From contig NC_049993.1 in NCBI RefSeq assembly GCF_000003815.2, positions 14,707,327-14,760,392 on the forward strand: a DNA stretch of 53,066 bases, in the 5' to 3' direction. The DNA comes from Branchiostoma floridae (taxonomy: Eukaryota; Chordata; Leptocardii; Amphioxiformes; Branchiostomatidae). The notes below the pieces were generated by a model. The model was not told where the DNA came from, did not search any database, and saw only the letters and a list, made by a program, of their open reading frames with translations. This document shows positions 12,235-24,002 of the stretch, piece after piece. Each line of letters starts with the position of its first letter. Position 1 is the first letter of the stretch. The translations under genes and the position numbers were made by a program.

Positions 12235-13840
12235 GGCGCTTCTATTTCAGAGGCAACATGGCCACGGTAGAAGGAACACGTGAACGTAAAAAAACACCCG
12301 AAAATGCGCATTTTCTTGGTCAGAGCCGCATTTTTCCCCGTAGAAGAGTGGATAAGTGCCTTCGTCATTGAACATCCGACTTAGGTAAGTTAATTCGATC
12401 GTTTAAAGACTTTATACAGTTTTTTGTGTGTTCAAATGCAATGCAACAGCTAGACGGAATGTTGTCGAGTGCTTGTATAATTTCGGAATTTTTCGCACGG
12501 TTTTTTTTTATTTCTCAGTGGAGGAATACAACGAGATGATGTTTTTTCAGAGCGATGACGTCATTACTGCGAAACAAATACCTGCTGTCTGATGTTGTCT
12601 CGTTTGTTGTAGTAACAAAAGTAGGGCATTTTATAATAGAATATATATATATATTTGAAGTGTGCTTCTTTCACAAACATTAGCCAAGTCAATTGCAATC
12701 AAAAGAGTCTCCAAATTGAATTTTGAAAGTAGACAGTAACACATCTATAGTTCATGCAGTGCATGGAGGGGAAGTTGCATACATATAATACATGGGACAC
12801 TATTTTATACAAAACTTTTATACTTCTAATTTTTATGAAAATGTTTGAAATCAGTGCACAGACAGTACTTTGGACTTAAAGCTGTAATATTTTTCTTACT
12901 GTAAGTAAGTGTAAGTTTTATTACTAGTACGATTTTAAAAGCTTATGTAAAAAGGTACTAGTACTTGCAGACATTGGATATAAAATCAAAGGTGGTCCGG
13001 TTACAATCAATTGGTCTGGTATACTACTGACAAAGAATTGCTCTTCAGATTTCCACTTTGTCAACAACTATGTCATCAGGAAAAAATTATGTAATCCACT
13101 ATCCCTACCATTGTACCTTGAAGCCATGTTTACCATGTGTTATCTATGTTTAAGGCTTGACAAGTGCTGGGAGAAAATGAAGTACCAGGAATGAGAAGAG
13201 GATGACAACTCACACAAGTCCTTATTCAAGGTAGCCCCAAGGTATGTGTGCATATGTATAAATCATTTGTATTTATAATACCCTGCATCTACATGTAGAG
13301 ACAACTATATTCTGGACATTCTGAGAACTTGTGACAGGTTGCAGGGAATGTTTAATTGTCAGTGTAAATAATAAAGGTCTTAGGAAGTGTGAATAATGAA
13401 GACCAACTTGACCAGAACAAAAAATTATAAGCACAGTTGTATATTCCCCAGCTCAGTGAAGTCATATACCACATTAGGTGTGAACATTTTTACAACCTTG
13501 TTGACTTTTAATGCAGAAGTTATACTATGCAAGAATGCATTCTGCAAGTAGTTCTTTCATGTGGGCTGCATGTATTTTCACTTCCCATTTACCCAATTTT
13601 TGCCTCAGTTTCACAATCTATTTTGTATCTCTACTACAGGCCAGACTATGCTGACAGCATAGCCCAGTCTCCAGCCATGAAAAGCAGAGGTTCACTGTTA
13701 TCTGGGGAACATGAAATTAGGAATACTTTAGATCCAGGTGAGAATATTCATTTCTTATAGCTATCAATATGTCGTGTAGGTATGTAATGATAATTGTCTA
13801 TCCAGAGAGAGTTCCACCTTCAATTAAACATTGGATATAC
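12235..13840 (+). repeat. Triplicated segment, copy B (direct, complete apart from its left edge)
   Basis: Nearly identical to copy A over its whole visible length and inverted relative to copy C. Landmarks are the aacatggccacgg start context (12,255-12,267), a gtaagtt donor near 12,385, a (AT)n tract at 12,644, and the 98-base candidate exon at 13,640-13,737. The 37-codon ORF from the ATG (MATVEGTRERKKTPENAHFL...) stops before the donor, so the transcript, if there is one, may begin with a short upstream ORF or a non-coding exon. Confidence 0.85.
13640..13737 (+). other. Candidate coding exon in copy B
   Basis: Same exon as in copy A: ctactacag acceptor, gtgagaa donor, and a single open frame containing SPAMKSRGSLLSGEHEIRN. 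The protein is not recognised. Confidence 0.4.
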
Positions 13841-15061
13841 AATACAAAAATATGGCTGATCTCCATTTTGACCTTTGCAACACTGCAACCTCAGCACAGA
13901 CTGAGGGTTTTGATGGCTGCAGTCAAGTTCTCATTAGAATCCTTAGTTTTAGATGAGTGATACATTGTCATAGTGGAATTGGAATGACTCTCATTCATTT
14001 ATTACCCAAACTTCATTTATATGAATCTTCCCTTGATACAATGGAAGATGCCTACCAACAGAATAAAACAATATGATGGAGATTTGCATTCTTTATTTCT
14101 CATCCTAGCTTGCTCTTTTTTGCATAAAGCTAAATTAACTTACTTTCCTTTCTGACATGTTGATTCTGATTTGTTATCAGCAATACTCTCAGTCTGAAGC
14201 CAACCTTGTAGGGTGAAACATACCATGCAACGTTTTGTGCATATCCTTTTCCCCAGCCCTGTTGTTTTAGTCCCTTAATTTGATATAGTATGCAGATAAG
14301 CTATAATTTCATTTCAGAAACACTATGTTGGTGCTTTTGCCCTTACCTTCTACCTTTCCTTATAGTTGTACTGCTACATGTAATATCTCCTTACTCATAC
14401 CTTTTACAGGTCAGAGAGACAAGGATGCATCATAATACATTTATGCATATGAATGACAACATTGTTTGCATCCTAGACCTGATCAGATCAATACTAGGTA
14501 GCCTTAGAAAATGAGATTTGTCTAAATTAGTGTATGGAATGAAACATACTTGATCTACAGATATCTTTATTCAGACATGTAGCATATTGCAGCATTTAAC
14601 ACAAATCTTCCCCATGTTCTTGCTTGGCTACAGGTCATACTGCTGTCCATGGTGGCTACTAAGAGAGTCCTGTCAGAATGTGGATAGTGTCCAACTCCAA
14701 CTTCCTCAATGTCCATGCCAGGTTCTGTGATGTCCCAGAGTTGACTCACTAGCTAGATTTTTACATCACCACTGCTAGCTGCAGTTCAGTTTCCCCTAGT
14801 AAATGAACTTGTCACCTTGCATGGTTTGTGTGCATTTATGTTAAATACAGACTTAAGATTGGTGACAGTTATTCCACATATCACTGCCTCCTAGCATCAT
14901 GATATGACAAATGTTCAGACAGTCTGTTGACAGATTAAAAGAGGAATTTTGCTTCTGTGAAGTAACCTTTTTAACTCACTTATCTTGTTGCATTGTATAA
15001 ATTAGTTCATGATCCTTGTAGAGACTTGTTTTGAATAAAGGATGCAGCATGCAATTTGTTG
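13841..15061. other. Spacer between inverted copies B and C
   Basis: Mostly unique, AT-rich sequence. The minus strand between about 14,567 and 14,749 is open for 60 codons (QLWDITEPGMDIEEVGVGHY and on), which has a coding-like composition but no homology I recognise. I assign no function. Confidence 0.35.
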
Positions 15062-16612
15062 TCAGCATAGTCTGGCCTGTAGTAGAGATACAAAATAGAT
15101 TGTGAAACTGAGGCAAACATTGGGTAAATGGGAAGTGAAAATACATGCAGCCCACATGAAAGAACTACTTGCAGAATGCATTCTTGCATAGTATAACTTC
15201 TGCATTAAAAGTCAACAAGGTTGTAAATATGTTCACACCTAATGTGGTATATGATTTCACTGAGCTGAGGAATATACAACTGTGCTTATAATTTTTTGTT
15301 CTGGTCAAGTTGGTCTTCATTATTCACACTTCCTAAGACCTTTATTATTTACACTGACAATTAAACATTCCCTGCAACCTGTCACAAGTTCTCAGAATGT
15401 CCAGAATATAGTTGTCTCTACATGTAGATGCAGGGTATTATAGATACAAATGATTTATACATATGCACACATACCTTGGGGCTACCTTGAATAAGGACTT
15501 GTGTGAGTTGTCATCCTCTTCTCATTCCTGGTACTTCATTTTCTCCCAGCACTTGTCAAGCCTTAAACATAGATAACACATGGTAAACATGGCTTCAAGG
15601 TACAATGGTAGGGATAGTGGATTACATAATTTTTTCCTGATGACATAGTTGTTGACAAAGTGGAAATCTGAAGAGCAATTCATTGTCAGTAGTATACCAG
15701 ACCAATTGATTGTAACCGGACCACCTTTGATTTTATATCCAATGTCTGCAAGTACTAGCACCTTTTTACATAAGCTTTTAAAATCGTACCAGTAATAAAA
15801 CTTACACTTACTTACAGTAAGAAAAATATTACAGCTTTAAGTCCAAAGTACTGTCTGTGCACTGATTTCAAACATTTTCATAAAAATTAGAAGTATAGAA
15901 GTTTTGTATAAAATAGTGTCCCATGTATTATATGTATGCAACTTCCCCTCCATGCACTGCATGAACTATGGATGTGTTACTGTCTACTTTCAAAATTCAA
16001 TTTGGAGACTCTTTTGATTGCAATTGACTTGGCTAATGTTTGTGAAAGAAGCACACTTCAAATATATATATATATTCTATTATAAAATGCCCTACTTTTG
16101 TTACTACAACAAACGAGACAACATCAGACAGCAGGTATTTGTTTCGCAGTAATGACGTCATCGCTCTGAAAAACATCATCTCGTTGTATTCCTCCACAGA
16201 GAAATAAAAAAAAACCGTGCGAAAAATTCCGAAATTATACAAGCACTCGACAACATTCCGTCTAGCTGTTGCATTGCATTTGGACACACAAAAAACTGTA
16301 TAAAGTCTTTAAACGATCGAATTAACTTACCTAAGTCGGATGTTCAATGACGAAGGCACTCATCCACTCTTCTACGGGGAAAAATGCGGCTCTGACCAAG
16401 AAAATGCGCATTTTCGGGTGTTTTTTTACGTTCACGTGTTCCTTCTACCGTGGCCATGTTGCCTGTGAAATATGAAGCGACTGTGACCCGGATATGCATG
16501 CCTGCACGGGGCTCAAAGTCAGCGTGCACTATTGCGCAATCAGCCGGCTCACGTGGATCGGCGGCGGGCGGGGGATCGTGTTCTATGCCTAGTAGAACCC
16601 ACGTTCGAACTA
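15062..16612 (-). repeat. Triplicated segment, copy C (inverted)
   Basis: Reverse complement of copies A and B from the CpG-rich start (16,612) to the first 20 or so bases of the candidate exon, where homology stops at 15,062. It has more substitutions than A and B have from each other, for example Lys to Glu in the RRRVDKCLRH codons. With copy B it forms an inverted repeat with ~1.4-kb arms and a ~1.2-kb spacer. Confidence 0.85.
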
Positions 16613-16775
16613 AGTGATCGAATTCAGGGCCTTTGAAACAGCCGTGTTGTATACTTGAGGCCGTCGAGGAATAAAGGAAAATTCTTTCTCGCGCAACTTG
16701 GAAGACCTATCCCGTTGCGGCGCCATGTAACCTTGTAGCGTATATTCCTTGCGCTAGACCTCGCAACCAACTAAA

Positions 16776-16872
16776 ATGAGTCTCTCTGCTGCTACGGTTT
16801 TATTTGCTCCTGCGAATAACAGAACCTGTGTTTCTATGACACAAGTGGCCACTGTTGTAACAGTTATTTTAG
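16776..16872 (+). CDS. Candidate first exon of an unrecognised gene
   Basis: Just outside copy C, a CpG-containing stretch leads to ATG 16,776, reading MSLSAATVLFAPANNRTCVS and then MTQVATVVTVIL up to a strong gtgaga donor at 16,873. It could be the first exon of a small membrane protein. I cannot find the next exon, so this is tentative. Confidence 0.25.
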
Positions 16873-19800
16873 GTGAGATGCTTTCCCTGTAGCTGAACCA
16901 CTTACAATTAGTTACTTTCACTGTCTATTGTACCTTGTTATTTTATGGTATGCAGAACTAATGAATGTTTTCCTTTCCCTTTGAACCTGTGAAAGTGAAA
17001 AATTTATTGAACTTAAACATTGTTACATTTCTGACGCAAGTGCGAAAAAAAAGTTACAAAGGAATCAAAAATAGCACTCAAAATCTGTCACTTTGAATGA
17101 GTGTAGGCACCTTTAGTTAGCCTTGTCCTCATTGGTCTTTTGTCTAAAAAACAAGCAATTCCATTGGTCTAGCCTACCAAGTCATGTTGTCTATAAAATT
17201 GCTTGGACATCAAAGCTAAGTTTCAACTAATGACATATCTATGATTTGTGAAAGTTTGGGAATATTCCCTTCAACAAATACACTAAAAATTCAGGTCTGG
17301 CCAAAAATCAATCACTGTTCTTATATTGATGATTATTAGGCCTAAAAACAAGGAAAAGTTTCCAACACTGACAGAACATGACAGAAAAAAAATTGCTGAA
17401 AGTTGCTGACACGTGTACAACAATAACAAAACTGGCAGATGTTTCGTGTCCTCCAAACTAAAGTCATAATTACATGTACCTTTTTAACCCATAAGATAGG
17501 AGGTGAACTAAAGGAGCTAGACAACAAAGGCCAATCAATGGACAGGACACATCCTAGCCTCCAGGCACGAGGGTCATTACCCAGCAACCAAGTAAACAGT
17601 GCTTTCATAGGTCAAACAAGTAGAGAATCCCTTAATATGACGGTTAATATGAAGACAACTCCACATATCTTACAGCATAAATCTAACAGCCTTCAAGAAA
17701 TATTCAGAGTAACTTACTGACTTCTACCAATTGTTCTTAAAGTGTTGCAATTGATGCCTTAATTTCTCTTAAAAAAACAGTAATTCAATTGGGTTGCACT
17801 TAATGTAATTTTTGCCAAACACTAGTCCTATAAGCCTTTAATGCCATTCTCATCTTTCTAAGATTTACCTCAAATTGTACCCCCAAAAAGGTGAGATCAT
17901 GATGTCAATTAGTGAACGATTTCTATCGGCTTTTCCAAGATAAGGCCATCAAAATTTTACTTGTTGCTTCACAGACTATTGAAATTGAAATATTATTGTG
18001 AAAATAAAGTCTCAGAGCTGTAACAAAATTGGTTTGCACAGTTTGAGGGAGCACTATTCAATGCAAAAAAGATACAAGTTTTTCTGTTTTCTTTTCTTGA
18101 CCGCTTGTTAACTTTTTATTGAAGAATATCCAAGAAGCAAGGTTCCCGGAATTACGACTCGACAATTACCACAACCTAGTCTAACTAAATTAACATCAAT
18201 TGTTGAAAACCATTTCTCATTCATTGATTTTCTATCTCTAATGCCATGTAAGCAAACATAATGACTGACTCTGACATACCACGAATCACCTTTTCATATA
18301 CCGCCACCTAAGCCTTAAGTAAACCAGACGGACTGGTAATTACAACTTAAAATGTACTGAGGTCTTTTGTTATATTGTCACATTTGCTTATTGATTCAAG
18401 TATCTTTCTGATCTGGAGAGAAAAAAGGTCATGTATTGTCATTTCGTTTCTAGAAAAAATTACTCTGAAATAGACTGAAATTATTATTTGGTTTGTAACA
18501 TTTCTTTAAATGCCACTTTTATTATTCACTAACCATTCTATTCCATTTAATGCATTCTTTCGGTGCCTAAGCTCATAACCAATTGTCTTCTATTATGAAC
18601 CATAGACATTAATGCAATCAAATTTTTCTGACCTCCTGCTAAGAAAAAAATTATAGAAATACTACAGTAACTGTACATGAAAAGAATCTTACATCAAGAC
18701 ATTGGACTCTACATAAATCAATTGAAACCCATTGTTTAACTATGACAAATATAGGTGTGCAAAACATACCATTGGTCCCATTACTATCTAAACTGCGTGC
18801 TTGACTTTTGGTGACCGCTGCGTCACAACGTCACAGCAAGGGGATAAAGATCAAAACTAACCAATGAAAGTTGTCCGTCTGTATGCTTTACAACACAGAA
18901 CTGGAATTTTATCAATAAATCTATAAAATTGTGGATGTTTTTCGTGTGATGACTTTGACACAATAGCTACGTTACTCGCTAATAGGGTACAAGGGTATGT
19001 ATTATAAAGTTTGCCCTACGTGTTCGGATAAGAGAAGTGCAAGTTCTGCCATTGTTTATACAATATGTGCACGGTCACACTGCACTGGAACACCAAACAC
19101 TGTGTGTTAGTCTTGGGACTGAGTTAAAGAACTGCTCAGTTGAGCAAATCTTGCCAAACTTGGGAGATCCACGTACATACAAACAGAAATGACTTCCATG
19201 GATTTGACCTGTATATGTGTACATTTTATATGTCAGTAGTACAGTAAATAAAATATATCTATTTGCATTGGTTTACATTCATAACTTGATGTTTTTTCTT
19301 CATTCCACAGTCATACTGGCTCAATGATCTTGCAGAGTTTTACTGTAAATAGTATACTGTACGTTTTGTGCTTGCAGTTTTGGTGATGAACCCTTACCTT
19401 ACCGGTATTTATTTTCTACTCCAGATCCCAACCTAACAACAAATCCATAGCTCCACAACTAGAAAAGGAACTGAGCTAAAACATTACAGCTTATTAGTTA
19501 GTCAGGACAAGATTTCGAACCACTAATTGGTGATATCTCCATAAGCCTAATCTTATCTGTATTGGATCACCCATTTTATTTGTCACCTGGGCAACTCCCA
19601 GCCATGCAGGTAAATATGCAGACGGTGTGTCGGACAAAGTACGTAAGACAGCCTTTGAAGCATATAAAGAATACACTAATGATAATCTCTAAGCAGACGT
19701 AGGGTATGCTTCAGTGTTTTACGCACATCTTTTGGTGGCTTTTTTATTGGATAGTGAGGAAGAGTGAAAAATGCAGAAGTTCTAGTGCCGTAGTGGTGTG

Positions 19801-20835
19801 GAAAGTCTCAAAAACACAATACAAACTGTCACATCTACTTGGAGATTAGAAGTCAGAACTTATTATAGTTGTCATTTATAAAAGTCTGTTTCTAAAAGAA
19901 ATGGGTTAAGATAAATCAGGAATTTACAATTACAGGCCTGGCACATTGTTCCAAATCTTATGGCAATATTCTAGAATTGATAAAGTTTTTCTGTTTTCAC
20001 ACATTGAAAAATGTTTTTCGAATAATTGCTATGATATTTTTCATGGCCTTTTTCCTCATTGTAACAACAAATACTATGAAATTCAGAATACAAAACCTTA
20101 AAGGATATGGAGGGGTGACCAGTCTCCTATTTCTGTGTCTTAGATATCATTTATGTCCCATTCAAAAATACACTGACACTGTTGCTCTTTCTATACTAGT
20201 CGGTACAACGTTACCTATGGTAAAACGTTTCCACAATGGAATTAATACAAGATGCAAGTTTCAGTCCTAAAGTAAAGATATCTATCTTAGATTGATTTTG
20301 ACAAGTGTTCGGTGTTGTCCCACAACAAAAATATGACTGTGATCTGGTGGCTCTTTTGTTGTTGCGCAGCGGTTTTGTATCATAAATGTTAAGTTCTAAA
20401 ATTTTGCACAGATTTTGTTCTAGATTGTTAAAAAAGACATTACGTGCAATGCTAACGTTACTGTCACCAAGAAATCAGTAAAACTACTGAACAGTGAGTA
20501 AAAACTATTAGTACAGACTAGCTTATACTTTTATAGTATCATGCCCAGGAGTCCAGTTGTGCCAAATATTTGGGCTTAGTTGTGGTAAACTTGTGGCTAG
20601 TGTACATAAACACCATTTCTGCATCGTCAAACACCAAATCAGGGGTCTTCATATACATTTCTCTTATCATAACCCAACTAAACAATACTTGCATTATACA
20701 ATCTTAAAGAATTAAAGCATTCTAAAACGCAGTCTTGAGTACAGTCTGAACTCTTCTATTCAACCGGAAGTCACAGATGTTTCGAGAAAATACAGTACAT
20801 TTCCAAAACAAAATACATTCTAGAACTCAGTAATA
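16873..20835. other. 4-kb stretch without a supported gene
   Basis: AT-rich and non-coding by eye on both strands. Short ORFs occur at 17,342-17,720 and 19,977-20,270 but lack homology, splice context or coding-like composition. A CRE-like tgacc..gtcac cluster lies near 18,810-18,835. I see nothing else I can support. Confidence 0.4.
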
Positions 20836-21108
20836 TTAAAAGCCACCTGTTGCAAATAATCCAATAAAAAGCAATGCCGGCAACACCTGTGAATTGAAAC
20901 CCTTGTTTGTGAAACTGATCGCCCTCCTGTTCATGACACCATACACAAGGCCTTCGCCATATTGTCTAGTATGTTCAGTGGCGCTGATTTTTGTTCTACC
21001 GACCCTCTCGAAGTCAAGTGCCGTACTAAAACTAAATCCCACCGCTACTTCAAAACTCACCTGTTCGGAGGGAGGTCGCGAGGGCAACCGAGGGTCTTGG
21101 TAGCTCAT
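20836..21108 (-). CDS. Candidate small gene or first exon, unrecognised
   Basis: Minus-strand ORF of 90 codons in a CpG-rich island, starting at ATG 21,108 (MSYQDPRLPSRPPSEQVSFE...). A potential gtgttg donor after GFNSQ (about 20,892) would make it a 5' exon. Read through, the ORF ends in the hydrophobic VLPALLFIGLFATGGF. I do not recognise it. The opposite strand of the same island also has an open frame (PLEV...RYFKTHLF, resembling the tail often found at LINE ends), so coding is uncertain. Confidence 0.3.
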   Translation of the reverse strand: MSYQDPRLPSRPPSEQVSFEVAVGFSFSTALDFERVGRTKISATEHTRQYGEGLVYGVMNRRAISFTNKGFNSQVLPALLFIGLFATGGF

Positions 21109-21199
21109 CTCGGTGTTGAGAAGCCCGTGTTAACTTGGTTTCCGAGCGGCCGGCATGATCCAATGGCATCGGTTTTCCCCGTGATCGAGTTAGTGAGAA

Positions 21200-21740
21200 G
21201 GTGTCGGGCCGAAGGTTTTTGTCCCCCCCTGCTGATGGGGTCAGTTTTCCCTGTTGTCAGGGGCAACGGGTCACGTGAGATAGGCGTGTTCTAATAGCTC
21301 CGAGCAGATGTGTGCGGGCTTCTCAGGTCTTTTATACGCGTTTTAACTTTGCTGTAGTAAAAATTATTTATCGTTTCCGTAACTGAGTTTTAGTGTGAGT
21401 CGGGCCGAAGTTGGTAGTCAGGGGCAACAGGTCACGTGACACATGGAACAGGGCATGTGCTTCAAGCAGATGTATGAGGGGTTTATCTTGGTTTTCGCAC
21501 CTCTTTTTACGTGTTACAAGTTTGCGATAGCAAAATCTATATTGAATTTTGTGGCATGCATGATGAGTCAGGTTTCCTTGTTCTCATGGCAACGGGTCAC
21601 GTGACCTGTTGGACATTTCTTGCTAAGTTGGGCGTTTGTGTGACTACTAAGCAGATGTTTGGCTTGTTTTTCTCACCTCTTTATACGTGTTTTAAGTTTG
21701 CAATAACAGTGATTTCAGTAGTGTTCATGTTGTTTCGACA
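21200..21740. promoter_or_regulatory. Three tandem ~163-bp units, each with a CACGTG E-box and an X-box-like half site
   Basis: CACGTG occurs at 21,272, 21,433 and 21,598 (spacing 161 and 165). Each is preceded by ggcaac(g/a)ggt and followed by gcagatgt and then by a version of acctctttatacgtgttttaag. The third unit contains gttctcatggcaac (21,580-21,593), a full match to the RFX X-box pattern GTHNYYATRRNAAC. The array lies 160-500 bp upstream of the minus-strand ORF at 21,108, in a CpG-rich context. Confidence 0.55.
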
Positions 21741-23726
21741 AGAGTCAAACCGAAAATTCCTAATAGACAAATAAAACGAGTTGAAGTATAAACAAAGACA
21801 GGACGAAGCCTTCGAGATTAGTACGGTAGAGTTACTATTTTCTCGTTCATTGTTCCCCAAAACGTTAAACAAATTTACAGGGATTAGTTAATTACCATTT
21901 TTATTGCCCCTAGATGCAAAAAAAACCTGTGCGGCATAGAAAGAATAAAAACATGACGTTTTTACTTCTCTGCCAGTGTATGATGATAAACTTGTTGAGC
22001 TGTTTTGCGGTGACTTGTGTGATCTTGTTTTTGTGACGCTTTTGAACGGTTTGAAGTCAACGTTTAAGGCAACAAGAACTCGCAACAGGAGAAAGTTATG
22101 CGATAATACGATACACGTGAAATATTGTATAGAAGATTGTGTCAACAATTCAGAGTGTCCACTTGGTTGATAGTGCGTTTAGTGTCAGTTTTGTGAGTAG
22201 ATGCAGCTTAGTACTTCGGCCTCTCTTTCTGGAGCTCTAGAAACAAGATTGTAAAAGACTTGTCTTACACAGCTTGTATTTTTCGTACAAAACTTGCGAA
22301 TATTAACCGGCTATGTTGACAAACAAGTAAACAAACAACAAATAGTCATGGCATTAACTTTTTAGTATAACGAAGTCTTGTTGATAATGATTTGGGTTAT
22401 TTCAAACATGACAGTATTGCAGCGAACAAGATACACATATACATTGTTAGCTGAATTGCACGATGGAGATACAATAAAATAAACACACGGACAATAACAA
22501 ATGCATTTACTAAAAAATCGACAATGTCTGAAATATATACTAAGGTCTACGGTATGTATTGCTATTGTGTACTTTTTACAATAGCTTGAAATGATTGTAA
22601 CCATTCGAATAAATTTTACGTATTTTCGTTTCTTCATAAAGAAGCTAGATATGATAAATGTAATGGAATGATCTAACTTGACCTTCAACTTGCAATGGAA
22701 ACGTTGCAACCTTGGAGACAAAACACGTTCTAGAATATGTCCCCTGTGATTCAACTATACACGCACACCCTTACATCTTTAACACTATTAACCATATACA
22801 CAAGTACGTCCGTTATGGTTACACTACTATATACAATACCTAATTGTCCGGAACCCATGCAAAATTGATGCTATTCAACGTCCCTGGGTGGAAATGTTAT
22901 ACAAAGAACTGAACAAAGAAACTTTTACCTTCGCGGTTGAACAGAGTATGATAAAAACATGACGACCATAGACACGATCGTTTAACATGAAATGTACAGA
23001 CATTGATACAAGAATGAATCACGTAGTCATAAAAACGTTTCTTTTTGTGTTGTATCACGCTATATGCTTTGTACCTTTGTACAAGTTGAGTGAACTATGT
23101 CGGCCTAACAATATCAAACAGACAGCATTTAAATCATGTCTTATTTCAATAATATTTAGGCAGTTTGTATAACATCTTATTCTTAAAGTACAGATAAGGC
23201 TCTGACTTTTCTCATGTATTTTTATATGCTTTGTAGGACTTTCTATTTTGTCAGGTTCCCTAGCTTTTTTTCTGCCCAAATCACATGAAAGACGAAAAAG
23301 CCTAACCTCTATTTGGAAAACACAACTTGATACGATTTTTAACTGTGTTCAACTCTTTTCAGTAGCTAAAATAACCGGAAAGGCAATTAAATAGCTTCTA
23401 TCAGTTTGACGTAAGTTTATGACGTGTTTTGAAACGCCTCGCAAAGAACAGAAACATTATTACTAAAGCCTACTACAATGGCTTGCTATCCGAAGGTGTG
23501 CCCCCAGGCTTCTGTAAACTAACGTTTAAAGAATTTGAATGTTTTCTCTTCTACGCTAATGACATTTCTTTAACTATTCCTTGTAATTGTAACGTAATTT
23601 GATCGCAAGGCCACATGTGTAAAGAATTCCGCACTTGCAATGCTGTAGCCCCAGGTAACCCCATACAAGCACACACGTTCCAAAATCCACACCAAACAAT
23701 GGCACCCCAAGTGACGTCGCGTCCGT
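21741..23726. other. 2-kb intergenic stretch
   Basis: AT-rich. The 130-codon minus-strand ORF at 22,362-22,754 has no recognisable motif. At 23,300-23,320 the words agcctaacctctatttgg match part of the terminal repeat of the MITE at 25,110. Nothing else supported. Confidence 0.4.
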
Positions 23727-23743
23727 AGTAACCTGCATAGCAA
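23711..23743 (+). promoter_or_regulatory. Promoter-proximal CRE-like and X-box-like sites
   Basis: gtgacgtcgc (23,711-23,720) resembles a CRE. gtaacc-tgcat-agcaac (about 23,727-23,743) is an X-box with a longer spacer than the usual 0-3 bases. Both lie within 60 bp of the ATG of the gene that follows. Confidence 0.4.
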
Positions 23744-23762
23744 CGAAGCTCAGTGAACCAAC

Positions 23763-24002
23763 ATGGCGGCCCCGAGTATCTACAACGGAGCATTCGGCGC
23801 GTTTAAGTACAACTATAGCCGGCACGGGGCTAGCGGAGCGCCTGACAAGACTGTTTGGGTGACAAGGGCGTACGACCCAAACGATTTGCGTAGCAAGTCG
23901 GTGCCTTCAATGCCCGTGCCCCGGCACAAGCCGCTTCAGTTAGACCGGCTACCGGGGGCACCCCCGTACTGGGTCCAACCTAGCGAAGTGTCACTGAGAA
24001 AG
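23763..24002 (+). CDS. Unrecognised basic protein gene, exon 1
   Basis: Eighty codons from the ATG to a gttagt donor, phase 0. Includes WVTRAYDPNDLRSK and PGAPPYWVQPSEVSLRK. Confidence 0.75.

Noticed and set aside
17342-17720. Overlapping ORFs of 88 and 93 codons on opposite strands
   Set aside because: Neither has a recognisable motif, conserved splice context or CpG-rich start; overlap on both strands suggests chance.
22362-22754. 130-codon minus-strand ORF
   Set aside because: Biased to Ile, Cys, Tyr and Ser as expected of AT-rich chance translation; no motif, splice context or CpG-rich start.
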